Shown in pieces: positions 51,531 to 64,000 of a DNA stretch of 64,000 nt. The notes under the pieces are model-generated. The model did not search any database and was not told where the DNA came from. It saw only the letters and a list, made by a program, of their open reading frames with translations. The stretch's first letter is position 1; each line of letters starts with the position of its first letter. The translations under genes were made by a program, and so were the position numbers. The stretch comes from Effrenium voratum (lineage: Eukaryota; Sar; Dinophyceae; Suessiales; Symbiodiniaceae): contig CAUJNA010001713.1 of assembly GCA_963377175.1 (NCBI GenBank), positions 400,016 through 464,015 of the forward strand, given 5' to 3'.

Positions 51531-51671
51531 TCAGCAGCTTCGCCCTTTGTCCCCATGGCTTCCAAGGCGCTGCACGAGCCGCGGATTCAACGAGACGACC
51601 ATCTGCTGCCTCTCCGCCTCCGAGGGCAAGGGCTGGCCGTAGGGCGCGGCCCGGTGCTGCGGCAGCCAGCC
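51531..51671 (-). CDS. Candidate exon, GC-rich island, product unknown
   Basis: Minus strand: acceptor GGCCTACAG ends at 51,672. The frame reads WLPQHRAAPYGQPLPSEAER, then QQMVVSLNPRLVQRLGSHG, with a stop at 51,531. A GC-rich patch in otherwise AT-richer DNA, protein-like until about 51,570; the donor was not found. No family was recognised. Confidence 0.32.
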   Translation of the reverse strand, partial: GWLPQHRAAPYGQPLPSEAERQQMVVSLNPRLVQRLGSHGDKGRSC

Positions 51672-52194
51672 TGTAGGCCAGGCCTGAGGATTGCGGCTTG
51701 GGCTGAGGTGACTTGGGAGGATTGAACTGTAGGTTTGGATGGTTGGAATTGTTGGTTTGGATGGTTTGTTGGATGGTTTGGATGGTGGTAATCCTGTCCA
51801 ATCATCGGTGGGGTACGTACGGATGGCTGGAATTGTTGGGTGCTCAGTATGAAGGCAGCAACTGAAGGAAGGTAACCCTGCAACCATTCCGGCTGGACTG
51901 TGCTCTTGGATGGAAGGAAGGTAACCCAGCAACACAAGTGCATTGAAGCCATATGGCTGAATTGCAGTAAGGCCACTCGACAACTGAACTCAAGCTCTCT
52001 TGGAACTGCCTGGAAACCACACCCCCCCAATCCAAACCAACCAGAGGACTATTACCCAACATCATTTTTCCTCTACTTGGTAGTTTGGATTGGCTTGACG
52101 ATTTCCCACAAAACCCGAGAAGGGGGGGGTCAAATCACCAGGCTGCGGGATCTAGGCAGGTCCCAGGCGCTGGGGGCATCTCGCGGGGATCCAG

Positions 52195-52321
52195 GAACTT
52201 CACAGCGGTGCCGTCCACCAAACTCCGCGCCCACACAGCCCCGCCCACCGTGCCCGCCTCCGGGTCCGCACCTAAGCCGAAACCGCCTACCAAAGAGGTG
52301 GAAGATTCGGTTTTGACTTAA
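52195..52321 (+). CDS. Candidate terminal exon, Pro-rich tail
   Basis: An AG at 52,193-52,194 is followed by an open frame encoding NFTAVPSTKLRAHTAPPTVP, then ASGSAPKPKPPTKEVEDSVL, and a TAA at 52,319-52,321. GC-rich, Pro/Lys-rich, unrecognised. A chance frame is quite possible. Confidence 0.2.
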
Positions 52322-53526
52322 AACTAGAAGCCGTAACAGTCCGTGACACCGAGCAAATGCGGGCGAGGCACCAGCGATTCCTGCCAACAGCCATACCGCT
52401 TTCTTGAGGTCAAACCGCTGGTCGTGGCCCAAGGCCGTCACCTCGGAACGGTTCCGGGCTGTACTCCCCTGAGCAAAACGTCTCACCTGTATGACATAAC
52501 CTGTATGACATGGACAAGTCCTTTGCTTTCAAAAGTGGTCACGCCAAAGACCAGACAAGTTCCCCAGCTGTTCGAGGCTGGCCACTGTGATTCTCAATTT
52601 GAATCTCCAATGTGTTTTTGGGCAATCTTGGCCAGCAACTTTGGCTTATTTGCCAAGTCAGTATGGAACTGGAAGTCATGTTTGGCTGTGAGGCTCCCAA
52701 CGTGGCTTCATCCTGGAGTCATCTGAGCAAGGGGGAGATACCGCTTCTGGTTCGGTCTTGCAATCGCGCTGGCACCAGCAAATCTTCGCCTAACGAGATC
52801 CGCCAGTGCAGCCCAAGAATGCCAATGCCACAAACACAAACCTGAAAGGCGTTCAGGGAACGTGAGTAATGGCGAACGCAGGCGTGCCGGCAAGATCTTG
52901 AGCGTTCTCAGTATCAATAAGAGATTTCGCAGCAAGCCTGCAAAAATCCACGTCCAGCCAGCAACCCTACCAACCAAATGAGCAAGTCCCTCCTTTCAGT
53001 TCCGAGACTTGCCAAGTCGACTAGCCACTGCTTGAAGACCAACTGACACAGAACAGTGGCCTCAGAGCAACGACGGAGTGCAGCGACAGCTTTCAGTACG
53101 TTTACACAATCAAAACAGCCCAAAGAAGCGCCATCTTGTGAGAAAAGCTTCTACTCTACCTTTTTAGAGGCTCTACTTTGACACAATAACCTATTGTCAA
53201 AAACAATGACAGCCTTTGCCTTTGCTGACTAAGGCCCCCACGGACATGGCAGCGTTCTTGGAGGTCATCCCAGTCACCATACCCAAAACATGCAGCTCGC
53301 CTTGGGAATGGCAAGCCCCTTGACAGTGATGCAGTTCACAAAACAATGCAAAACATATATACTGACTCTTAGTGAATGTATGAAGCCTATACAATCTAGA
53401 CCTGACGCGTCCGAAAACTGCAGGCAAACAAGCGCCTGCAACTTGTTGCAAGAGCATCTAGTAAGATGAGTGCGGGTACGAAGCACGGGTGCGATGGTTG
53501 GGTGCCTGTCTGAGGTGCTGGTACGC

Positions 53527-53736
53527 GTACGGGGTATGGGTGCGATGTGTAGGTGCGCACTTGTACCCTGCACCAGTACCCCCTGCATACCACGTGCCCA
53601 ATGAGCGCCTGATTAGACCAAATCAGCCGCTAAATCAGGTGCAAAAAAGGTTTGTGGTTCGGGTGCGGGCCAAGGTGCGCGAATTACGGGTGCAGGGTAC
53701 AGGCGCGCACCTACACATCGCACCCATACCCCGTAC
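53527..53736. repeat. 48-bp inverted repeat (possible hairpin)
   Basis: 53,527-53,574 is the reverse complement of 53,689-53,736 with only two mismatches, separated by 114 bp. The arms contain GTGCGATGTGTAGGTGCGCA. Related CGGGTGCG / CGCACC motifs continue on both sides up to about 53,800. Confidence 0.9.
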
Positions 53737-53829
53737 ACGCACCGCGTACCCGCACCGCAAACACGCACCCTATCATCGCACGCGCACCTCGTACCCGCAC
53801 TCGTGATGCGTTGATGCGTACCCACCCTC

Positions 53830-56800
53830 TGCACCCTCTGGCCGTACCTCACGAGCAGGGATAATGGAAAAGAGTGTTCTCACATCTATTGAGTCTTGAG
53901 TCTAGATAACCTGCACCAGCACCCACAATCGCACGTCCGCTAGCGCCCACTTTCCCAAATTTATTTGAAGATAGAACCCCTATAGCTTTCAGCGATCTAG
54001 GAAAATAGAGATACACAAGGGGATGCTGAAGGACATCTTGTCTAACAAACAGATCCTGCAAGATAGAAAGGATACAAAGGACAAACAAAAGACGTAAGTT
54101 CCTCCTCCAAGAGCGCGCCTACGGGTTAACCATCATTAGCTGCTCTTAGGGCGCCGCGGCTTGGCACAAACGCCAGGCTTGCTTCTTTGGCAAGTTGGAG
54201 TTGGCCCTGCACTCCGAAGTTGTTCGGTCAGCGCACGCGCAAACGATCGCTTGCCTGCACCGACCGACGGATTGCCGCTTCTGTGCCGAGTTGCCCATGC
54301 AAATTGCAGATCAACCCAAGAGTTGCGCTTCATCTGCTGCTTCTTCTCGGCAGTCGCGTTTTTGGGCACTACTGACACGCGAGATGATTACATTAACTCT
54401 TGGTGTGTGCACACCGTCTTTCCTGAAGCCCAGCTGCCGGCGTGCACGCAGCGGCGGAAGCAGTCGAACGCCCGCGCCTAGGTCTGCAGAGCCATAGCAC
54501 GCCTCAACGGAGACAACCTGCAGGGTCAGTGCCTGGCCAAGCCAGGTCGTCGAGGTCAGGTCGAGTGGATGCTGGCTGGCACGCTGTCCGATCAAAGTGT
54601 CGATTTATTGTGTCTCGCTTTCTTGCAGATTCTATGCTCCAGATGCTAGCGCGCAGCCGACTTGGAACAAGGCTGGATTGCACCATCGAACAGCTCTAAG
54701 CCCTGAGCGCCCCAGCTGCGAACGTGCCCAAGCCCCAGGAAATGCTCAACCATGAAAAGCAACAGTGGCACATCAACAACTTGCTCAAGGAACGAGCACG
54801 AAACACACCAGCCCTGCAATAGGCATCAAGAAATATGACCACCTCAATCAACTGGCACAAAAAACACGCCAGCCGCGCGGACACTTGCTGAAGAAAGTCT
54901 CGCGGCACGCTCAAGCCTCGCCGAATACATCAAGCTGCCCTCTTCTTCAGTGAGCACGGGCAGAACTAATCCACAAGCGCAATTCCCAGGCAAACCCTGA
55001 CAGCACAATGCGATGGCAAGGCTGAGCATTTGCTTCTGGCAAGCGAGATGCCCCCCCGCCCGTGATGGCAAAAGCCTGTTGAGTCAACATCATTTTTCCC
55101 AACGATGTCTGGCAACCCCTCGGCATAATTGGCCAGGCATAGGCTTGGCCTCAGCCTCCATGGTCAAGCTGGACCACTCTTCGCGAGGACCCCATTCAGT
55201 CCCAACCAGGTCAAGGACAGCGGCCATGCAGCGAAGCCAATACTAACCTACGCCCATGATGGGTGAAGTTGCGCCGAGCAAGGCCGCCCTGATGTTATGT
55301 CGTCTCTCTAGCTAAACTTGGGCCTTGTTGGCAACAACACGCGCTAGATGACGCAAATGAAGGTTGCGCTTCTCACGCCTCTCCGGGGAATAGAAGACTC
55401 TCAACTTTGGAAAACGCCTCGTGTCGCTCGCAAGACTAGGTAGGTCACGTCAATGTCAAGAATGGCACGCTGGCAACCCACTTCCCAACAGGAAGAGTTG
55501 TCTCTAAGGGTGCCCAGCCAAATGCAGTGCAGCCAAAGCCGCTGTTCCACCAAAGGCTCGTCGACCCACCACCGCCTGGAAAGGGCAGCTCTTCGTCCAA
55601 GGGTAAGAGGCGTTTCCACCTTAGTCGCGAAACGGTCGGGGAATTTGGTTTGGCTGCTCACACGTCATGCATGATAGGGCCTCTCGCATGCCAATCCAAG
55701 GTGGAAGGGTTGGCTAGGGGTTGAAACCTGATCCTACGAATCTTGCGTTTTCTCATCACTGGGCCTGCCAGAGTGTATGCCGCAAAAGCCCACTCCTGCA
55801 ATCAGAGTTAATGCAAGATGGTATCTGTGTCTTGTGCCTGCATCCGCCTCTCATGGCTCAATCGGCATATTTTTTTCAAAAAAAAGTCTGTCACCTGATG
55901 CTGCTTGGATCATGTCAGCACATCGCACAGGCCGAAACAAATCACGGCTCACTGCTTGCCACTTCGAACACAGCAACTTCTTCACTGTCCCCCTTCCAGG
56001 CCTGGCGAATTCTGGAGGGAAGGTGGTCACGATGACTACGCGAGGCACCAGATCAGCACAGCCCAACTGCAAAAGCCACAGCAGCGTCGCAGCACGCATG
56101 GCGACTTTCGCGTGCGCGGCACTGGGCAGCTCTTTGGGTCGATATATACTGCCAACATCCCTCGGCTCAGGGATGGGTTGATTTGCTTCTCGCAGCTGCA
56201 TGAACCATCCAGGTGGTAGAACCAGGGCGGCAAGTTGCATAGCATTTGTGGGCAAGAAAAAAAAAAGGACTCCGCAGCCCCACACTTGCTCTGACACGCC
56301 TTTGATGGCCGAAGCTTGCGAAGTGTCTGGGCACCAAAGCGCAACTTGATCCTTTCTTGTCTGCGCGAGGTGGCACGAACTCTGGCTGCTCAGCCTTTTG
56401 CCGAGCAATCGGCAACACCTCTGCTTAAGGGCCTCTGATGGCGGACCTTTTCGACTTGTCATAACCTGGAACAGTGAGGGGTTCAAAGATGAAGGATTTC
56501 CGCATGTTTCCGCATATCTCGAAATGGGCTCATGTTCAGATCATGTTCAGTGGGAGGGGCACTGACTTTGGTCCTTGAGAACGCGATTTGCCGGATCTGC
56601 CGAGGTGTTTCCGAAAGATGCTTCCCCTAGGAATCTAAGCATTCAAAGAGCCGAGCGACCATGGCTTGACTTGAAAGGATGCATCGTTCAGCTACCAGCA
56701 GCAGCCGTCCGCCAGAAGTTCAACTCCCACTGGATTTGCCGCACCTGGCAACTGCCAGCCAGAAGCGCCGGCAATGGAAGGCTCGCGGAATGTGGCAGGA

Positions 56801-58990
56801 CTCAATGAAAGCACGCGACTTTTAGAAATCCTTGTGGATATCTGGTCGACCCGAGTGGCACACTGGTGCACCATGCGGGAACCAAGCAAATCACGTTCCA
56901 ATTCGCGGCCCAAGCCAGGCGTGGCGACTGAGAAACACACAGACCAAGAACCAGCCTTCACACAGTTGGCCAAGTGAGACAACTCGGACCAGGTCATCTT
57001 CCACAACAAGTCAGTAAAAATCCAAATCCTGAAATTGGATATCCCCATAAAACACCGCTTTGGGGGTTAGTCCTTCGCTTTGCGGCATGGTGCCTGGGTC
57101 CGCGCATCTTCTGCGGCCTGCTGGCTGGCCCAGGAATGGCGCCTAAGAGGCAGTGGGCGGAACAAATCATTTCGGCGCTTTATCCATCCAGTGCATTGTC
57201 CCCTATTCATCTGCCTATCCATTCTCTACTAGAACCGGTATTCTCCATAAAATTTGTATGCATGGGGTTTCCATCCAAGCTGTCCATCTCTGCACACTTC
57301 AGGACCCCTCACCGTGTCCATGTCAGTGGACCAAATGCTGCACCTGGGATGAGAACCCGTCGATAACCGACTGGTGCAAAGTGAATTTGGCCCATCCACA
57401 TGGGAAGTGGTACTTGCCTAACTATGGCTTGTTCGCACGCCAAGAAGGCATAGAGTCGCTGACTTGATATAAACCTGAAGGGTCCTGAAGCTGCTACTCC
57501 TCCCGGCGGGGGTAGAGGAGCAACGCATGTGCAGCTGGTTGCCAACCGGGCATGTGTCAAAATTGAACCTTTTCGCGTGCGGATGTGTAAAAGAGCCCAC
57601 CGGGACCATAAAAGGGACATCCTCAAAAAGTCAAAGTAATCGTGAATTTGTGTTTTAAAAGGGGCACAATTTTGAGAGCTCCTCAAAATGTTCACTTGAA
57701 TGCGCCCAGCAATAGGGAAGTGATAAGCTTGAAAAGGTCTGACTTGACACATCCCAAACTGTGCGCAGGGATCTGCTCCAGAAAGCAGGTTCCCAGTCGA
57801 TCTATCAGACCAGGGGTTAACCAGGCTCTATTCAGCAAAAGGATGAACCCCAAAAGCTTTTGCATTGTCGTCTCGTTCTTTTCAACATTAAAACAGTTCA
57901 AAGCTATCAAACGAAGCCCCTCATTTAATTGCACCCCGTTCCTGTCTGTTCATTTTCATTCCGTTAAGACAGGCATGACAACAACAAACAATCACAAACG
58001 TAACAACACAAAACAACCAGTGCCAGGCCGTTACACCAGCCAAGTGGCTGAAAGTTGAAGCACTTGGTCTCCAAGCCCTGACATTGCCTGAGCATCGCTT
58101 GACCAGATTGGCAACATCTCAGTAGGGAATCAAGAAGGGTTCTGGGAATGAGCATAGGGATTCCCGTAAAGGAAACCACGAGGGTGGTCGTAAGGGTCTC
58201 TCCCCCATTCCCGAATCAGCAACACATGCTGCAGGCCAAAACATGCAAAACCTCACGCAGAACCATGCAGAACTATTGCTCGTTCCACTGCGTGCGAAAG
58301 CTGGAAACACTGATGTCTGTTTCGAGGAGGAAATCCGTGCTCAGTGCTCGGAGGCACCTCTGGTTGACCTCCAGCTTCTTACACGTCTCTTGCTACACGC
58401 CCCTCACACATGTCTGCTTCATGATTCAGGAACCCATTCCGAAGCACGGACCAAATGCATACCAAAGAACTTTTTGGTCGGAATCTCCAGCTTCTTTCTG
58501 ATCATCAGCACTTGCATTGTCACTTGCATTTTGTGAGGCAACTGGTCTACAGGAGGGCTCGAGTTCACTGAAGTTGACTGTTCACACCTTCCAGCTTTTG
58601 TGCAGTTTGCTGAAGCACAGAAGGCCACAAATGCAACAGGCAAAACATCTGAGGCAGCCATGGGTAACCATTTGCCCCATGGGTAACCGTTTGAGACGCC
58701 GAGGAGCGCACATCCTCCCAAACACCATTTTCCAGAGCTTTCATCCAGTCTCTGCCTCACATACAGCGTGGCCCGGCCCATCTAAGTGCCTGGCTGCCTA
58801 AGCTGCTGATTCTCCAGTTGCAGGTGCTTTGCCTGTCGGTGAAGAACCTGGCCATTGCGGCGGATGGATGCAGGCCATGAGCCAGCCGGACAGTTACCAA
58901 ACTAAGGGAACCTGTCCAAGCATTTTGAGAAGCCCCTGCTTTTGATGTATTACCACGTCACCAGCCACCAGTTCTGGTCAAGGAACATAT
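53830..58990. other. Non-coding stretch, no gene seen
   Basis: Many overlapping frames of 60-210 codons, none with consistent composition or a recognisable domain. No tandem repeat of note. Confidence 0.4.
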
Positions 58991-58997
58991 TGAAGGC

Positions 58998-59345
58998 AGC
59001 GGATATATATATATATGTATATATATATGCATGTATGTATGTGTGTATGCATGCATGCATGTGTGTATGTATGTATGTATGCATGAGTGTTTAGATGCAT
59101 GAATATGTATATGCATAGGTAATGGGTCTAACCAGTTCTGGTCAAGGAACATATGGCAAGCAACTGGTATACATATATTTATGTGTTTATACATATATAT
59201 ATATATATGTATATCTATATATATATATATATCATGGGTCTTTGAGGGCTCCGTTTTTGGGAAGCGAAACCAAATGGACAACTACCAGTTTTGGAGCCCC
59301 CAAAAACACACACCTATGCATATGCATATGCATACGTATGGTCTA
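58998..59345. repeat. TATG/TA microsatellite islands
   Basis: Two islands of TATATA/TGTATG repeats (about 59,000-59,115 and 59,165-59,235) and a short CATATG tract at about 59,315-59,340. A sequence beginning CCAGTTCTGGTCAAGGAACA occurs before the first island and again between the two, so a longer unit was duplicated. Confidence 0.85.
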
Positions 59346-59775
59346 AACTTTTGTCAAGGCCCACATGCCAACCAAACCATGCCGGACCAAAATCGAATAG
59401 GTCTCTGACGTGGGTTTCAAAAATACAAGGTAAAATGCCATTCAAGGCTGAAGCCGGGATAACCTGGGCGCTGCTCTTTCTTGTGGAAGGACTCAGGCGT
59501 GAGAATCTTGCCCAATCCAAAATGGGCACCGACTGCAGGGTTCCAAAGCTCTGTGGCCATTGTTTGCTGAACAACAAGTCTTACTTTATTTTGCTGGCTA
59601 GTGGGGCAACACACCTTTTTCCACAGCTAAGGTTCAACATCCAACCCAATAACAAGGATATGCTTGCTGTCCATCAACAACTCACTGCCAGCTGGAAAAG
59701 GTCTAATAGAGCGGAATGCCAATTGCTCACACAGCTCCACATCACGCCTTTCATCCAGGTCCAAGAAGGCGGGGG

Positions 59776-60170
59776 GATCACTTTGGTCGCAGTTTTTGGA
59801 TCACTTTGGTCGCAGCTGAAATCCACTCACTTTGGTCGTAGTTTGAGCATTTGCGGATCACTTCTGTCGCAATTTTTGGATCACTTCAGGCGCAGTGGAA
59901 GATAGCTTTTTGAGCACTAACAACAGGACACACGCAAAGGGTGTTGCCTCTCAAACACCTAACAACAAGACATGCCGCGTGGGACAAGGATGTTGCCTCT
60001 CAAACACCTAACAACAAGACATGCCGGGTGGGGTGGGGTCGACAAGGATGTTGCCTCTCAAACACCATAGTCAACGGCGAAGAAACTAGGACCGAAGCGA
60101 GTAAGGAAACTAGGACCGAAGCGAGATGAAAACTAGGACCGAAGCGAGCCAGCAACTAGGACCGAAGCGA
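59776..60170. repeat. Short repeat families in opposite orientation
   Basis: 59,776-59,896 has four to five copies of TCACTTTGGTCGCAG-like sequence. 59,940-60,065 has three copies of TCTCAAACACC followed by TAACAACAAGACATGCCG. 60,080-60,170 has four to five copies of ACTAGGACCGAAGCGAG. The first and last families share a core when one is reverse complemented. Confidence 0.8.
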
Positions 60171-62754
60171 ACCCGCGACCAAAACATCCAGGTCCAAGAA
60201 TCCACTTAGATCGCAGGGCCGGCCATCCAAATGGGTATGTGGGTGATGTTCAAAGTGGCCAACTCGGTATCTGTTCAGGGCCTCCCTTTGCGTGGCGTGC
60301 GTCCCGACGTGTCTCCTAACATCTGCTCCGGTCCGGACTCGCCTCCGCGTTGGAGGAAAAGCTGGCACGGCTTGGCGTGGTTGGGCCTGCCCGCGACAGA
60401 GAGTTTGTGGTCCACCGTGCAATGCTCCGCCTGCACGTCGAAATACAAGGGGTCTAGTTGTGCTCAATTTCTGCTTGCATTCTGACACGACTCAAAATAA
60501 ATGTGACATTACGGAAAGTATTTTCTGATTCTGTCGTGCTCAGGTGGGTTGAACTAGGAATGCACGCCTGATACAAGAAACTGGTGTGATCGAAGTGATT
60601 GACAAGGGTGAGCAACATCTTATTGTGCTGGAGGAAGCAACCAAAGCTCAAGTAAGTCCTGGTGAGAGATCTGAACACTGACGGTAAGTATTGGTTTGAG
60701 TCAAGGTGAGTGCAACACGTGCGGAAATCTTTCGAACAAGTCGCCAACCAGGGCTTGGACTGCCACTCCCTCTTGCAGCTTGTGGGATGGAGGGCACGAG
60801 CCACTGGCTTGAGGACACCACGGACATCGCCCTGCAGGGTCTATATCACCTCAAGCATATCGCCATTTTCTTTCAGGGGACGCGTTGGACATCCTGTGTT
60901 TTGAGCATTCTAGGCTGGTCCTAGGAAAGCCTGGGATTCAGTATTGAAAACATGACCCCAGGAGGATCATGCCATGGAAGCCCTAAACCTCAAAACATGA
61001 TGAAAACACCTGAATGGTGTAGCATGGTTGAAGGTATTGTACATTCAGCACCTTCGGTGGGTTTGCTGGAAGCTTTCCACACGTTATGGAGCCTCTGTAG
61101 GTGGATTAGGGCGATCCATGGATCCGTGGGAGAAGAGGTTCGGGGTCCGTGACGCCGATTCCCAAATCCAAGGGCTTGATAAGTTGGTGTGGAGCTCGGT
61201 TTGGGTACCCTCCTACCAATTGACATGGAACCTGAAAGGAGGTCCCTTTAACAGAAAAATGGTCTTCCAGGACCCCCCTGTCAGGTTCCATGTTAATTGG
61301 GAGGGGCGGTGGCTACAAGCACTTTTCAACCTGCAGCTCCCTAATTCTCCAAGGGCTCTTGGGCTTCATCAGAAGGGGAGCCGATCTATCAAGTAGAAAG
61401 CTGTGAAATCCTCTGAGGCGAAAGGGGCCGGCTGCCGACGGGCCATCTTCACTCCTGCCATCGCAGCGGCTTCGCCTATTGCGCGATCATATGTTCATCA
61501 GTGATGGCGCCTACACCGCAAGCCATCAAGACATTGGCGTGCCTGTGGGCAAAAGAAGGGTAGGCCCTGCTTAAAAACACAACAACCCAACGAATTTCAC
61601 CCCAGTTTGCAGGGCAAGGGCCTTCTTATATCTCTTGCCCTTTGCTGCCGTGCTTGAGCTAAGCTAAGCGATGAGTGAAGCGGTCATATGCAGCTTGCGC
61701 TCGGGGGCCGGCGACTCAGCGGCCCTTCCAGCCCTTGCCCCCTTTGCGGGGTGCTGCTGCCGGCGGTGCGGGGGCTGGTGGGCTCCTGGCGGTCAAGCTG
61801 TGCCTTGGGCACTCGGCCAGTTCTCCAATTCATGGCTTGGATCGGTTTGGAATTTTGGGAGGTGTTTGCCATCCATCCATGTTTATCCTCTACAAGAACC
61901 AAGGAAGACCCCACCACCAATCCCAATCACCAATGTACCCGACCTTAAGAATATCATACAAGCTGGTTGCAACACTAATAATACGTTAATCAACAGTACC
62001 TTGAAGATGGTTGCAGCTTTGACTCCATGTCTAGACTCCAATCCTGGAAAATAACATTGGCCTTCAAGGACTGCTCTGCGGGATGGCATCCATCCTGCTC
62101 AAGCCTTTCTTTAAAAGGGTTAACCTGGTTAAGGAATATCATGCTGACAGCCATGACCAATTTTGCTTACGCCTCATGTGTGGCCTTGGGGGACCTCGCG
62201 GGAAACAAACACGCCCATGTGGATTCATTAAGTCATCTGCGATGTGTCGCCCCCCACCCCTCTTTGGCCTTCAGAACTCTTCTTTTCAGGCTAAGCCTTT
62301 CTGGGGCTACGCCCACGTTGGATCCGCGAGCTCTCGACATTCATCGACGACTCCGCCGGTGGAGACGGAGTGGCCATGTCAAGAGTACGGCTCAATTGGG
62401 TCTGTTCTGAAGAGAAATCATGGTTGCCATTGGCCTGTTGCTGTTCACGGGCATGCTTTCACAAATGTGGGCTATTGACATGGGGCTGCTTTACGTTGCA
62501 AGGGTCCCGTAGGCAGCCTTCAAGCAGGGATACCACATCCCGAGCTTCCCCAGTCGCAAGGCCCGCAAGCCCAAACCAGGCCCAAGGAGCATGCTGCTCT
62601 GGCGCAGCATCTTCACTTCCTGCATCTGTTGTTGCAGCTGCTGGAGCTGCATTTCCAGCTCCTGGGGGTGACAAAAGCCATGTACACTTCATAATTCACC
62701 AGGAAAAGGCCAAGTGCTTGCTAGCACGTGACAGCGGGGGTGGTTTGAAAGACG
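60171..62754. other. Non-coding stretch, no gene seen
   Basis: GC-rich patches at about 60,290-60,420 and 61,690-61,800 have open frames but no convincing splice borders or recognisable segments. Confidence 0.4.
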
Positions 62755-63245
62755 CAAACGCAAACCACCAACAGAACAAAAAGAGACAACAGAGACAAAC
62801 AAACGAAGACACAACCAAACAGGAAACACCTACACAAACAAACCAAACCAACATACCAACAAACAAAAAGCACAAAACACAAACAAACAAACAACAAAAT
62901 CAACAAGAAAACACGCAAACTAACGGACAAGCAGGCAAACAAACACCCAAAACACAAATAAACCGATAAACAAAAACACATCCAAATTCGCCACTAAAAC
63001 AAAAAAACAGACACACACACACACACGCACCCACACAGACACACACACACACACACACTCACGCACACACACACACATGCACAGGCACACATAGGCACAC
63101 ATAGGCACACATAGGCACACGCACACGCGCGAGAACACGCGCGCCCACACACGCGCACACACACGCACACACGCACGACGCACAGAACGACACACACACA
63201 CACACGTACAAACGCACACGCACACACACACACATTTCGCATACT
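62755..63245. repeat. A/C-rich and CA-type microsatellite
   Basis: CAAACAAA-type sequence passes into CACACA with CACG and CATAGG interruptions. Open frames on the minus strand are Cys/Val runs from GTGTGT and are not real. Confidence 0.92.
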
Positions 63246-63672
63246 TGCATACATTGCATTACATTACCCTACACTACATTACATTACGATTCATCCATAC
63301 AAACATACGTACATTACATACATGTTTGCACACATACATACATACATACATACATACATACTTACTTACATTACATTACATTACATTATACTATATTACA
63401 TTACATTACATACATTACATACATACATACATACATGCATACTTACATTACATACATACGTACGTACGCACATACATACATACATACTTACATTACATAC
63501 ATACGTACGTACGTACATACATACATACATACATACATACATACATACATTACATTACATTACATTACATTACATACATACATTACATACAAACATACAT
63601 ACATACACACATACATTACATACATACATACATACGTACGTACGTACGTACATACATACATACATACATACA

Positions 63673-63703
<31 letters not shown>

Positions 63704-63788
63704 CATACATACATACATACAGTACATACATTACATTACATTACATTACATTACATTACATTACATTACATTACATACATACATTACA

Positions 63789-63819
<31 letters not shown>

Positions 63820-64000
63820 CATACATACATACATACATACATACATACATACATACATACATACATACATACATACATACATACATACATACATACATAC
63901 ATACATACATACATACATACATACATACATACATACATACATACATACATACATACATACATACATACATACATACATACATACATACATTACATACATA
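63246..64000. repeat. TACA/TTACA microsatellite running off the window end
   Basis: Long TACA tetranucleotide runs with blocks of TTACA pentamers and TACG. The right 200 bp is almost pure TACA and continues beyond the window. It is not the TTTAGGG telomere type. Confidence 0.95.

Noticed and set aside
55700..56490. Overlapping frames of 100-210 codons on both strands
   Set aside because: Low, mixed composition, no domain-like segment, open on both strands at once.
63246..64000. Met-Tyr-Val-Cys repeat frames at the right end, and possible telomere
   Set aside because: Pure TACA microsatellite without stops. The dinoflagellate telomere repeat is TTTAGGG-like, which is not present.

Overview
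The window looks like nuclear DNA of a dinoflagellate (Symbiodiniaceae-like, not resolved further). The reasons are the very low gene density, large simple-repeat fields, isolated exon-like islands with GT..AG-type borders, a giant Copia-type retroelement, and a motif in its LTRs almost identical to the 3' part of the dinoflagellate spliced leader. No bacterial, organellar, rRNA or tRNA gene was recognised.

Layout. (1) 1-19.2 kb: mostly non-coding. Scattered short exon-like islands lie on the minus strand (about 4.5, 7.9, 10.1, 12.9, 15.1-17.2 and 18.3 kb); their products were not recognised and borders are tentative. (2) 19.2-20.6 kb: three families of short tandem repeats. (3) 20.6-27.09 kb and 45.18-45.89 kb: the two halves of one GCT/GAG-rich gene or element on the plus strand. 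It has a zinc-finger-like N-terminal exon, a DDE-transposase-like region, a Ulp1-type (C48) cysteine protease and a coiled-coil/Cys-rich tail. Several frameshifts break it, and a 264-bp minisatellite fills an apparent intron. (4) 27,087-45,172: an 18.1-kb LTR retrotransposon on the minus strand, inserted into the end of the protease region. It has TG..CA LTRs of 343 and 353 bp and a perfect 5-bp target-site duplication (AGAGG). The host reading frame resumes exactly after the duplication. (5) 45.9-64 kb: non-coding DNA dominated by microsatellites (GATA, GATT, CATT, CAC/CAT, CA, TACA), an inverted repeat at 53.5-53.7 kb, and a few weak exon candidates.

The retroelement is the centre of interest. 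In transcription order it carries: LTR, short leader, gag (coiled coils and two CCCH zinc fingers), a very long pol (aspartic protease, integrase, Copia reverse transcriptase, RNase H, then about 1,800 further residues), and a last frame with a recognisable Tpt1/KptA-type RNA 2'-phosphotransferase domain. Ordinary Copia elements are about 5 kb, so this one carries roughly 9 kb of extra coding sequence. Part of that extra sequence resembles a nucleotide-modifying enzyme; most of it was not recognised. A Copia element with its own RNA 2'-phosphotransferase, and LTRs containing a spliced-leader-like motif, is the best candidate for a previously undescribed system here.
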